Assembly (NCBI RefSeq): GCF_018398425.1
Contig: NZ_JADPMV010000002.1
Location: 930,001 to 994,000 of the forward strand
From: Pseudomonas lalucatii
GTDB taxonomy: Bacteria; Pseudomonadota; Gammaproteobacteria; Pseudomonadales; Pseudomonadaceae
DNA: 64,000 nt
Direction: 5' to 3'
A program made the position numbers and the translations under genes. Within the stretch, counting starts at the first letter, position 1; each line of letters starts with the position of its first letter. Below, one piece after another: positions 19,133-29,974 of the stretch. The notes beneath the pieces were generated by a model that saw nothing but the letters and a program-made list of their open reading frames with translations, was not told the origin of the DNA and searched no databases.

Positions 19133-21151
19133 ATGCCCCTGCGCCAGCGCCTCGAAAACCTGCCGGTCGGCCGCAAACTGCTCGCCGCCCTCCTGGTATT
19201 GCTGGCGGCGGTGCTGCTGGCGGCCAACCTGGCGTTCATCAGCGCCGCCTACTGGATCTCCCAGCAGAGCGTCGCCCCCCAGGCCCTGCACACCCTCGGC
19301 CGGCTGATCGCCAGCCCGCCGCTGAGCCACGAGGCCCTGAGCTCGGCGGACGCCGCCGAACGCCTGCTCGGCCGCCTGGACGACTACCCGCCGCTGCGCG
19401 CGGCGGTGCTCTACGGCAGCGACGGCGCCAGCCTGGCGCAGCTGCAGCGCGGCGAGCGGCTGCAGCTGCCGCAGCGCATCGAGGAGCTGGAGAACTGGCG
19501 CCGGCACGAGTTCCGCACCACCCACCTGGTCGAGCTGGCGCAACCGGGCCAGCGCTCCGGCTACCTGCTGCTGATCGCCTCGGGGGAGCTGCCCGGCGCC
19601 TTCTACACCGGCACCCTGACCGCCAGCGGGGCGATCCTGGCCTTCAGCGTGCTGCTCTGGCTGATAGTCGCGCGGCAGATACGCCGGCTGGTGACCAAGC
19701 CGATCCGCAAGCTGGAGGAGCTGTCGCGCCAGGTCACCCGCGAGGAAAACTACGCGCTGCGCGCCCGCCGCGGCCACCGCGACGAGATCGGCAGCCTGGC
19801 CGATGCCTTCAACACCATGCTGATGCGCATGGAGGCGCGCGAACAACAGCTCAAGCGCGCCCGCGACGACGCCCAGGCGGCCTTCGACCAGGCCCAGAGC
19901 CTGGCCGAGGAGACCCGCCACTCCAACCGCAAGCTGGAGCTGGAGGTGCAGGTGCGCAGCAAGATCGAGAAGAAGCTCACCGGCTTTCAGAACTACCTCA
20001 ACAGCATCATCGACTCCATGCCCTCGGCGCTGATTGCCCTCGACGAGCAGCTCTACGTCACCCAGTGGAACCAGGAGGCCAGCGCCCTGTCCGGCACCTC
20101 CCTGAGCGAGGCGCTGAACCAGCCGGTGTTCCTCGCCTTCCCGCCGCTCAAGCCGTTTCTCGCCCAGCTCAGACGCACCGCCGAGCAGCACCGGGTAGAG
20201 AAGATCGAGCGGGTGACCTGGAGCAAGGACGAGGAGCCGCGCCACTACGCCCTGACCTTCTACCCGCTGATGGGCGGCGCCGGGCGCGGCGTGGTGATCC
20301 GCATCGACGACATCACCCAGCGCCTGAGCCTGGAGGAGATGATGGTGCAGTCCGAGAAGATGCTCTCGGTCGGCAGCCTGGCCGCCGGCATGGCCCACGA
20401 GATCAACAACCCCCTGGGCGCCATCCTGCACAACGTGCAGAACATCCGCCGGCGCCTGTCGCCGGAGCTGGAGAAGAACCGTGAACAGGCCGCGCAGCTG
20501 GGCCTGTGCCTGGAGGCCATCGACCAGTACCTGCAGGCCCGCAAGATCCCGCCCTTGCTCGACGGCATCCAGCAGGCCGGCACCCGCGCCGCGCGCATCG
20601 TCAGCCACATGCTCAGCTTCAGCCGGCGCAGCAGTCGCCAGCTGGCGCCCTGCACCCTGCCGGCGCTGATCGACCAGGCCCTGGAGATCGCCGGCAACGA
20701 CTTCGACCTGACCGAAAGCTTCGACTTCAAGAGCCTGCTGATCCAGCGCGAATTCGACCCGGAGCTGGGGCCGGTGCCCGGCACCGCCAACGAACTGGAG
20801 CAGGTGCTGCTCAACCTGCTGAAGAACGCCGCCCAGGCCATCCACCAGCGCGAGAACACCAGCGTCCCCGGGCAGATCACCCTGCGCACCCGCCTGGCGC
20901 CGCCCTGGGCGGAGATCCAGGTGGAAGACAACGGCATCGGCATGCCCGAGGCGGTGCGCAAGCGCATCTTCGAGCCGTTCTTCACCACCAAGGAAGTCGG
21001 CCAGGGCACCGGGCTGGGGCTGTCGGTCTCCTACTTCATCATCACCAACAACCACAAGGGGCAGATGGAGGTGCAGTCCAAGCGCGGCCATGGCACCTGT
21101 TTCACCCTGCGCCTGCCGCTGGCCACCGCCGTCGAACATACGGAGTCCTGA
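19133..21151 (+). CDS. Membrane sensor histidine kinase with HAMP and PAS domains
   Basis: The 672-residue protein has a TM helix at about 16-45, a periplasmic region of about 120 residues, a second TM at about 165-185, and a HAMP domain (about 185-240, RLVTKPIRKLEELSRQV). A coiled coil and a PAS domain follow (about 285-400, YLNSIIDSMPSALIALDEQ). The H-box AAGMAHEINNPLGAIL carries the phosphorylated His422. The HATPase has the N-box (LLNLLKNAAQAI), G1 (VEDNGIGMPE) and G2 (GQGTGLGLSVSYF). The ligand is unknown. It ends 2 bases before the cobalamin adenosyltransferase gene. The response regulator at 17144 is its likely partner. Confidence 0.93.
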   Translation: MPLRQRLENLPVGRKLLAALLVLLAAVLLAANLAFISAAYWISQQSVAPQALHTLGRLIASPPLSHEALSSADAAERLLGRLDDYPPLRAAVLYGSDGASLAQLQRGERLQLPQRIEELENWRRHEFRTTHLVELAQPGQRSGYLLLIASGELPGAFYTGTLTASGAILAFSVLLWLIVARQIRRLVTKPIRKLEELSRQVTREENYALRARRGHRDEIGSLADAFNTMLMRMEAREQQLKRARDDAQAAFDQAQSLAEETRHSNRKLELEVQVRSKIEKKLTGFQNYLNSIIDSMPSALIALDEQLYVTQWNQEASALSGTSLSEALNQPVFLAFPPLKPFLAQLRRTAEQHRVEKIERVTWSKDEEPRHYALTFYPLMGGAGRGVVIRIDDITQRLSLEEMMVQSEKMLSVGSLAAGMAHEINNPLGAILHNVQNIRRRLSPELEKNREQAAQLGLCLEAIDQYLQARKIPPLLDGIQQAGTRAARIVSHMLSFSRRSSRQLAPCTLPALIDQALEIAGNDFDLTESFDFKSLLIQREFDPELGPVPGTANELEQVLLNLLKNAAQAIHQRENTSVPGQITLRTRLAPPWAEIQVEDNGIGMPEAVRKRIFEPFFTTKEVGQGTGLGLSVSYFIITNNHKGQMEVQSKRGHGTCFTLRLPLATAVEHTES

Positions 21152-21153
21152 AC

Positions 21154-21735
21154 ATGGGCAATCGACTGTCGAAGATCTACACGCGCACCGGCGACGCCGG
21201 CGAGACCGGCCTGGGCGACGGTCGCCGGGTGCCCAAGGACCACCCGCGGGTGGAAGCCATGGGCGAGCTGGACGGCCTCAACAGCCAGCTCGGCCTGCTG
21301 CTGGCCGAACTGGCCGAAGCGCTCGCCGCCTGTCCGGCGCTGGGCGAGCTAATCGAGGTGCTGGCGCCCTGTCAGCACCGCCTGTTCGACCTCGGCGGCG
21401 AACTGGCGATGCCGGCGTACCAGGCCCTGCACGCGGCCGAGGTCGAACGCCTGGAGGCGGCGATCGACCGCTGGAACGCCGAGCTCGGCCCGCTGCAGAA
21501 CTTCATCCTCCCCGGCGGCTCCCGCCTGGTCGCCCAGGCCCACGTCTGCCGCAGCCTGGCGCGCAGCGCCGAACGCCGCTGCCAGCAGCTCAACGCCCTG
21601 GAGCCGCTGCGCGGCGTCGGCCTGGCCTACGTCAACCGCCTGTCCGACCTGCTGTTCGTCGCCGCGCGGCTGATCGCCCGGCGCCAGCAGGTCGATGAAG
21701 TGCTCTGGCAGGAGGCCGCCAAGCCCGACGCCTAG
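21154..21735 (+). CDS. Cob(I)alamin adenosyltransferase, PduO type
   Basis: The 193-residue protein starts with the PduO-type signature: SKIYTRTGDAGETGLGDGRRVPKD, an ATP-binding loop that follows the initiating residues. Further motifs are VEAMGELDGLNSQLG, FILPGGS and RSAERRC, then YVNRLSDLLFVAARL. It adds the adenosyl group of ATP to cob(I)alamin. It follows the sensor kinase gene with a 2-base gap, suggesting translational coupling. The last 4 bases overlap the end of the convergent pseudouridine synthase gene. Confidence 0.93.
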   Translation: MGNRLSKIYTRTGDAGETGLGDGRRVPKDHPRVEAMGELDGLNSQLGLLLAELAEALAACPALGELIEVLAPCQHRLFDLGGELAMPAYQALHAAEVERLEAAIDRWNAELGPLQNFILPGGSRLVAQAHVCRSLARSAERRCQQLNALEPLRGVGLAYVNRLSDLLFVAARLIARRQQVDEVLWQEAAKPDA

Positions 21736-22634
21736 CCTCGGGGGAGCAGGCTGAGGCGGCTCTCGAAGCGACGCGGCTCGCCGCTGAGCGGATCGACGAA
21801 CGCCAGGCCCCTGGCCAGCAGCTTGAGCGGCTTGGCATAGTCGTCCGCGGCATCGGCGGCGGCGCTCACCTCGGGATAGAAGGGGTCGTTGCAGATCGGC
21901 GCGCCGAGGGCGGCCAGGTGCACGCGCAGCTGGTGCTTCTTGCCGGTGATCGGATAGAGCGCGTAGCGCCACAGTGCGCCCAGCCGCTCGGCGACCTCGA
22001 TGCGCGTCTCGCTGTTGGCCGCCCCGGCCACCTCGCGCATGCGGAAGAACGGCTCGCCGGGCGCCAGCCGGGTGTGGCGCAGCAGCGGGAAGTCCAGCTG
22101 CGGCAGCGCCGGCGCCAGCGCCTCGTAGCACTTGTCGATGCGCCGCTCGCGGAACAGCGCCTGGTAGCGACCGCGGCTCTCTGGATTGGTGGAGAACAGC
22201 ACCAACCCGGCGGTATGCCGGTCGATGCGGTGCAGCGGCACCAGGTCGGCATTGCCCAGGCGCTTGGCCAGACGCGCCAGCAGGGTCTGCTCGACATACT
22301 CGCCGGCCGGCATCACCGGCAGGAAGTGCGGCTTGTCGGCCACCAGCAGGTGCTCGTCGAGGTGCAGCACAGTCTCCTCGAAGGGTATCGGCGTCTCGGC
22401 CGCCACCTCGCGGAAGTAATGCACCCGCAGCCCGACCCGGTAGGGCTGCTGCGGATCGATCGGCGCACCCTGGGCATCCAGCACCCGGCCACGGAGCATG
22501 CGCTGCAGCCACTGTTCGCGACCGACCGCCGGAAAGTGCCCGGCCAGGCAGTCGAGCACCGTGGCCCAGTTGCCCTGGGGCAGGTGCAGGGTGCTCGGGC
22601 GCAGGTTGGACGGGGAACGGGCGGGTACGGACAT
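21732..22634 (-). CDS. RluA family pseudouridine synthase
   Basis: The 300-residue protein has the catalytic motif PLHRIDRHTAGLVLFS (HRxDxxTxGL, catalytic Asp about residue 138). A second family motif, KKHQLRVHLAALGAPICND, lies near 227. An S4-like N-terminal region precedes the catalytic domain. It isomerises uridines in rRNA or tRNA, but the subfamily does not match RluA, RluC, RluD or TruC clearly enough to name the target. The start MSVPARSPS is one option. It is convergent with the adenosyltransferase gene and overlaps it by 4 bases. Confidence 0.88.
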   Translation of the reverse strand: MSVPARSPSNLRPSTLHLPQGNWATVLDCLAGHFPAVGREQWLQRMLRGRVLDAQGAPIDPQQPYRVGLRVHYFREVAAETPIPFEETVLHLDEHLLVADKPHFLPVMPAGEYVEQTLLARLAKRLGNADLVPLHRIDRHTAGLVLFSTNPESRGRYQALFRERRIDKCYEALAPALPQLDFPLLRHTRLAPGEPFFRMREVAGAANSETRIEVAERLGALWRYALYPITGKKHQLRVHLAALGAPICNDPFYPEVSAAADAADDYAKPLKLLARGLAFVDPLSGEPRRFESRLSLLPRG

Positions 22635-22779
22635 GAGCGAGTCGGCGGGCGGCGGCAGGCGGGGCCGCTATTAGGCCGCAGCCCGCGGCCCGGCGTCAAA
22701 GCCGCGCGTCGGCACCTGCAGGCTTTACTGCCCGGCCCCTGAGCATGAACTCCAGGGCCATGCCCGGCCGCCGGCGGCC

Positions 22780-23913
22780 CTAATCGGCGCGATCGGCGGC
22801 CGGCGCCGGCTCGCGCTCCAGGGCGCGGCGGTAGAGCGCCGTCACCAGATCGGTCTGGGTGACGATACCCAGCAGCACGCCGTCCTCGTCCAGCACCGGC
22901 ACCTTGTGCACCTCGCCGCTGGCCAGGCGTTGTACCAGCTGGATGCTCGGCCAATCCGGGCCACAGCTCGGCACCTGGGTGCGCATCAGGGCCCGCACCG
23001 GCGCGTCGTCGGCGGCGTCCCCGCCCTGGAGCAGGTCATGCAGGTAGAGCATGCCCAGCAACTGGCGCCGCGGGTTCAGCACCGGCATGGCGGTCAGGCG
23101 ATGCTCCTGCATCTTCGTCCAGGCCTCGGCCCGGCTGGTATCCGGCGCCAGGCACAGCACGTCGCGGGACATGATGTCGGCGCAGCGTACCTCGCCGAAG
23201 CGTCTGCGGTAGGCGCGTTCCTCGGTCTGACGGAGGATCTGCACCAGGTCCTCGCGGGCGATGTCGAGCAGCTCGTCGCGCTCGGCCAGCACCTCGTCCA
23301 GATCGGCGACGGTGAAGCCGAGGCGGTCGCGCGGCGGCAGGTCGCGGGTCTTGTGCGGGTTGGCCGCCTGGGTAGCGCGATGGGGATAGCGGCGGCGGAA
23401 GGCGTTGTTGAACACCAGGGCGATGACCAGCAGGCCCAGGCTGTTGAGCGCCACCGGATAGAAGGCGAACGAGTAGCCCAGTTGGGCGACCTCCTCGCCG
23501 CCCAGCACGGCGGTCAGGGCCACCGCGCCACCCGGCGGATGCAGGCAGCGCGACACGAACATCGCCACCAGGGCGATGGCCACCGCCACCCCGGCGGCCA
23601 GCAGGCTGTGCCCCAGCCAGTGGGCACAGGCGACGCCGACCAGGGCGGTGACCAGGTTACCGCCCAGCACCGACCAGGGCTGGGCCAGCGGGCTGGAGGG
23701 CACGGCGAACAGCAGCACGGCACAGGCGCCCATGGGGGCTACCAGCCAGAGACCGGCGTCGCCCAGGGCCTGACGCGCGACCCAGCCACTGAACAGCAGC
23801 CCCAGCAGCACGCCGAGGCTGCTCAGCAGTTGCTCGCCATGGCTGACGGCCATGGGCTCCGGCCAGAACGCCCGCAACCAGCCTTTAACGCCATTCACCA
23901 CCGGAACTTCCAC
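22780..23913 (-). CDS. HPP family membrane protein with C-terminal CBS pair
   Basis: The 377-residue protein has an HPP domain (about 20-175) of four or five membrane helices. It contains the family's HPP signature in SRCLHPPGGAVALTAVLGG. A cytoplasmic linker (about 190-235) is followed by two CBS domains (about 240-300 and 308-365; VRCADIMSRDVL, HRLTAMPVLNPRRQLLGM, HKVPVLDEDGVLLGIVTQTDLV). HPP proteins have been linked to nitrite transport in plants and algae, and the CBS pair probably binds adenine nucleotides to gate it. The bacterial substrate is not known. No neighbour points to a pathway. Confidence 0.88.
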   Translation of the reverse strand: MEVPVVNGVKGWLRAFWPEPMAVSHGEQLLSSLGVLLGLLFSGWVARQALGDAGLWLVAPMGACAVLLFAVPSSPLAQPWSVLGGNLVTALVGVACAHWLGHSLLAAGVAVAIALVAMFVSRCLHPPGGAVALTAVLGGEEVAQLGYSFAFYPVALNSLGLLVIALVFNNAFRRRYPHRATQAANPHKTRDLPPRDRLGFTVADLDEVLAERDELLDIAREDLVQILRQTEERAYRRRFGEVRCADIMSRDVLCLAPDTSRAEAWTKMQEHRLTAMPVLNPRRQLLGMLYLHDLLQGGDAADDAPVRALMRTQVPSCGPDWPSIQLVQRLASGEVHKVPVLDEDGVLLGIVTQTDLVTALYRRALEREPAPAADRAD

Positions 23914-23978
23914 CTCTCGCGCACCATTTCGGGGCAGGCACTATACAGCGCCAGTCGCGCCCCGCGTCAAGCCGCCGC

Positions 23979-24920
23979 TCAGCCCGGCCAGAACGCGCGA
24001 ATACCGGCCACGCCCTGCGCCCCGACCTGCCAGGCCCGCTCGACGTCCGCCGGGCCGACGCCGCCGAGCAGGTAGGCCGGCCGATCGAAGCCCTGCAGCA
24101 ACTCGCGGGCCCGCGCCCAGCCCAGGGGCTGCGCCCCGGGGTGGCTGGCGGTGGCCTGCAACGGCGACAGGGTGACGAAGTCCACCCCCAGCTGCGCGGC
24201 CAGGGCCAGCTCCTCGGCGCCGTGGCAGGAGGCGGCCAGCCAGCGCTGCGCCGGCAGCGGCCGCCCGGCCGCCGCCAGCTGGCGCAGCTGCGCGGAGGTC
24301 AGGTGCCAGCCGGCGGCGGGGAAATCGCCGAGCCACTCCAGCGGTCCCTTGAGCATCAGCTGGGCGCGCCCGGCGCACAGCCCCTGGACATCCACCGCCA
24401 GGTCGCGGTACTGGGCGTCGAACATCGCCGGTGCGCGCAACTGCAACAGGCGGATGCCGTCGGCCAGCGCAGCCTGCACGCCGCGCAGCAGGGTCGGCGC
24501 CGCCAGGCCGTCCGGGGTGATCAGGTAACGCTCGGGCAGCCGGGCCGCGGCGACTATCGGCCGGTTGGCCGCGGGAAACTCGTAGTCGCCCAGCTGCCGC
24601 GGAGCGACCCAGGCCAGCGGTTGGCCCTCGGCGCCGTGGGGCTCGCCGGAGAAGGCCGAGACCTCCCAGACATCCAGCAGCACCTGCTTGTCCGGATAGT
24701 CGTGGCGCACCTGGATCAGCGGCCGCGCCGCCGTCGGGCAAATGCCCAGCTCCTCCTCCAGCTCCCGGGCCAGGGCCGTCGGCACCGCCTCCCCGGCCTC
24801 CACCTTGCCGCCGGGAAATTCCCACAGGCCGCCCTGGTGCTTGTCGTCCGGGCGCTTGGCGATCAGCACCCGACCATCCGCGGCGCGGATCACCGCCGCC
24901 GCCACATGCACACGCTTCAT
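23979..24920 (-). CDS. Nudix hydrolase (MutT-like) fused to a ThiE/TenI-like domain
   Basis: The 313-residue protein has an N-terminal Nudix domain (1-130) with a perfect Nudix box, GGKVEAGEAVPTALA then RELEEELGI. The order matches MutT, which hydrolyses 8-oxo-dGTP. A C-terminal TIM-barrel domain (about 140-313) resembles thiamine phosphate synthase: GIRLLQLRAP, AGWHLTSAQL, ASCHGAEELALAAQLGVDFVTLSP, then YLLGGVGPADVERAWQVGAQGVAGI. The usual ThiE motif HLGQ is changed to HLTS, so thiamine synthesis is doubtful. The ATG overlaps the GST stop (ATGA), so the two genes are coupled. Confidence 0.88.
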   Translation of the reverse strand: MKRVHVAAAVIRAADGRVLIAKRPDDKHQGGLWEFPGGKVEAGEAVPTALARELEEELGICPTAARPLIQVRHDYPDKQVLLDVWEVSAFSGEPHGAEGQPLAWVAPRQLGDYEFPAANRPIVAAARLPERYLITPDGLAAPTLLRGVQAALADGIRLLQLRAPAMFDAQYRDLAVDVQGLCAGRAQLMLKGPLEWLGDFPAAGWHLTSAQLRQLAAAGRPLPAQRWLAASCHGAEELALAAQLGVDFVTLSPLQATASHPGAQPLGWARARELLQGFDRPAYLLGGVGPADVERAWQVGAQGVAGIRAFWPG

Positions 24921-25549
24921 TCCAGTCGCTCCGTCTGCGCCGCCCGGTACCAGCGCTGAAAGGCCGGCCACTGGTAGAGGGTCGCGACATAGGCCGCGGC
25001 CGCCTCGGGCAGCTCGACCCGGTAACCGCGCAGGCGCGCCGCCACCGGGGCGAAGAAGGCGTCCGCCAGGCTGGCGTGGCCGAACAGGAAGGGGCCATCC
25101 TGGCCGAAGCGCTCACGGCACTGTGCCCACAGCGCGCAGATGCGCTCGATGTCGGCCTGGGCCTCGGCCGGCATCCTGTCCAGCGCCTGGTCGCGCTTGA
25201 GGTCCATGGGCAGATGGCTGCGCAGGGCCGCGAAGCCGCTGTGCATCTCCGCACACAGGCTGCGGGCCAGGGCGCGGGCGTATTCGCCCCGCGGCCACAG
25301 GTGGGCTTCGGGAAAGCGCTCGGCGAGGTATTCGCCGATCGCCAGCGAGTCCCACACCGGACCGGCTTCGGTCTTCAGCAGCGGCACCTTGCCGCTGGGC
25401 GAGTGCTCGAGGATGCGCGCCTTGCTGTCCGGACGATCCAGCGGGATCAACACTTCCGTATAGGGCGCCTCGGCCAATTCCAGGGCCAGGGCCGCGCGCA
25501 GCGACCAGGACGAGTAGGTTTTATCGCCGATGACCAGGGTCAGGGACAC
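24917..25549 (-). CDS. Glutathione S-transferase family protein
   Basis: The 210-residue protein has an N-terminal thioredoxin-like domain (1-80). It contains YSSWSLRAALALELAE with likely catalytic Ser, PSGKVPLLKTE with the cis-Pro, and DSLAIGEYLAERFPE for glutathione binding. An all-helical C-terminal domain follows. It would conjugate or use glutathione on an unknown substrate. It is coupled to the Nudix-ThiE gene by a 4-base overlap and lies 138 bases downstream of argJ, with a 36-bp palindrome between. Confidence 0.9.
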   Translation of the reverse strand: MSLTLVIGDKTYSSWSLRAALALELAEAPYTEVLIPLDRPDSKARILEHSPSGKVPLLKTEAGPVWDSLAIGEYLAERFPEAHLWPRGEYARALARSLCAEMHSGFAALRSHLPMDLKRDQALDRMPAEAQADIERICALWAQCRERFGQDGPFLFGHASLADAFFAPVAARLRGYRVELPEAAAAYVATLYQWPAFQRWYRAAQTERLE

Positions 25550-25621
25550 GGGGGGCCGCTCCTTGCGTGACTGAATAGGGAAAGCTCAAACGACGGTAAG
25601 AGGCGGCCCGGTCAATAGCAA

Positions 25622-25657
25622 ATTCCCGTTGTTCATGGGCCCATGAACAACGGGAAT
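25622..25657. repeat. 36-bp perfect palindrome between argJ and the GST gene
   Basis: Two 18-base arms, ATTCCCGTTGTTCATGGG and its exact reverse complement, meet with no spacer. The sequence lies 30 bases after the argJ stop and 72 bases before the GST start. As RNA it would form a very strong hairpin closed by a GGGCCC tip. The T content after it on the minus strand is modest (TTTGCTATTG), so it may be an argJ terminator, but the perfect symmetry also suits a protein-binding site. Confidence 0.85.
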
Positions 25658-25687
25658 AGGGTCACGGCCGCTAGGCGCTCGCCGCGA

Positions 25688-26905
25688 TCAGGTGCGGTAC
25701 TCGGCGTTGATCTTGACGTACTCGTGGGACAGGTCGGTGGTCCAGATGGTCTCGCTGCAGGCGCCGCGGCCCAGCTCGATGCGGATGCCGATCTCCTCCC
25801 GGGCCATCACCGCCGCGCCCTGCTCCTCGGTGTAGCTGGCCGCGCGGCAGCCGCGGCTGGCGATGCACACGTCGCCGAGAAAGACATCGATCTTGCTCAC
25901 GTCCAACTGCGCCACGCCGGCACGGCCGACCGCGGCGAGGATGCGCCCCCAGTTCGGGTCGGAGGCGAACAGCGCGGTCTTGATCAACGGCGAATGGGCC
26001 ACGGCGTAGCCGACATCCAGGCACTCCTGGTGGGTCGCGCCGCCGTTGACCGTAACCGTGACGAACTTGGTCGCACCCTCGCCGTCACGGACGATGGCCT
26101 GGGCCACCTCCATGCACACCGCGAATACCGCCTCCTTCAGCTTGGCGAACAGCGCGCCGCTGGCCTGGCTGATCTCCGCCAGCGGCGCCCGGCCGGTGGC
26201 GATCAGCATGCAGCAGTCGTTGGTCGAGGTGTCGCCGTCGATGGTGATGCGGTTGAACGACTTGTTCGCCGCGTCGCGCAGCAGGTCCTGCAGCACACCC
26301 TGGGCGACCTTGGCGTCGGTGGCGATGTAGCCGAGCATGGTCGCCATGTTCGGCTTGATCATGCCGGCGCCCTTGCTGATGCCGGTGACGGTGACGGTGA
26401 CGCCGTCGTGCTCGAATTGGCGGCTGGCGCCCTTGGGCAGGGTGTCGGTGGTCATGATGCCGGTGGCGGCCTCGGCCCAGTTGTCCTCCGCCAGGTCGTC
26501 CAGGGCCGCCTGCAGGGCGCCCTCGATCTTCTCCACCGGCAACGGCTCGCCGATCACCCCGGTGGAGAACGGCAGCACCGCCTCCGCCTCGACCCCGGCC
26601 AGCTTGGCCAGGCTGGCGCAGGTGCGTGCCGCGTTCTGCAGGCCCGCCTCGCCGGTACCGGCGTTGGCGTTGCCGGTGTTGGTCAGCAGGTAGCGCACGG
26701 CGCCCGAGACGCGCTGCTTGGCCAACAGCACCGGCGCGGCGCAGAAGGCGTTGAGGGTGAACACCCCGGCGACGCTGGAGCCTTCGGCGCAGCGCATCAC
26801 CACCACATCCTTGCGCCCGGGGCGCTTGATGCCGGCCGAGGCGATGCCCAGCTCGAAACCTGGAACCGGGTGCAGGGTAGACAGCGGGCCAAGACCAACA
26901 GCCAT
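25688..26905 (-). CDS. argJ: Bifunctional ornithine acetyltransferase/N-acetylglutamate synthase
   Basis: The 405-residue ArgJ transfers the acetyl group from N-acetylornithine to glutamate, closing the cyclic arginine pathway; bifunctional forms also acetylate glutamate from acetyl-CoA. The self-cleavage site is in [21 protein letters not shown], where the Thr of MATML becomes the N-terminal nucleophile of the beta subunit. [11 protein letters not shown] and [13 protein letters not shown] are further family motifs. The ATG has AAGGAG seven bases upstream. It is transcribed after secA but is probably separate, as a terminator lies between. Confidence 0.96.
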   Translation of the reverse strand: MAVGLGPLSTLHPVPGFELGIASAGIKRPGRKDVVVMRCAEGSSVAGVFTLNAFCAAPVLLAKQRVSGAVRYLLTNTGNANAGTGEAGLQNAARTCASLAKLAGVEAEAVLPFSTGVIGEPLPVEKIEGALQAALDDLAEDNWAEAATGIMTTDTLPKGASRQFEHDGVTVTVTGISKGAGMIKPNMATMLGYIATDAKVAQGVLQDLLRDAANKSFNRITIDGDTSTNDCCMLIATGRAPLAEISQASGALFAKLKEAVFAVCMEVAQAIVRDGEGATKFVTVTVNGGATHQECLDVGYAVAHSPLIKTALFASDPNWGRILAAVGRAGVAQLDVSKIDVFLGDVCIASRGCRAASYTEEQGAAVMAREEIGIRIELGRGACSETIWTTDLSHEYVKINAEYRT

Positions 26906-27015
26906 GAAAGTGCTCCTTGAGTATGCAGAACTGGACGTCGAACGCGGCGAGCTTCGCCCGGCATCGACGCCCCGTGGATAAAGGACCTGCCAGCGGACAG
27001 GACCGGATTCGATGG

Positions 27016-27052
27016 TAAAACGCCGCGAGCGGTGTCGACCGTTCGCGGCGTT
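27016..27052 (-). terminator. Intrinsic terminator of secA
   Basis: A 10-bp outer stem (AACGCCGCGA and complement) extends inward through GC-rich pairs around a short loop. On the minus strand it is followed by TTTT. It lies about 55 bases after the secA stop. Confidence 0.75.
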
Positions 27053-27105
27053 GCAAGCCTGGACCAAGCATAGCCGAGGCCTGCCTGGCGATGCCTGGCC
27101 TGGCC

Positions 27106-29841
<2,736 letters not shown>

Positions 29842-29952
29842 ATCGACAGGATCTTCCAGGCGTATGGATGAAGGGCGGCCCGCGGACGGCCCATTGCAGC
29901 CCTCATGGCTGCGTGCGAAGGGGGCATTCTACCCGGAAACGAAGATGAGGAA

Positions 29953-29974
29953 AGCGGCGTTATTCCACGCCGCT
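29953..29974 (-). repeat. Hairpin spanning the stop codon of the M23 peptidase gene
   Basis: Arms AGCGGCGT and ACGCCGCT flank a 6-base loop, and the TAA stop codon lies at the edge of that loop. There is only a short T-run after it. It could reduce read-through into secA or protect the transcript end. Confidence 0.45.

Noticed and set aside
29842..29959. A SecM-like arrest peptide upstream of secA
   Set aside because: The gap holds no short open frame with a signal sequence and arrest motif; the upstream gene is an M23 peptidase.
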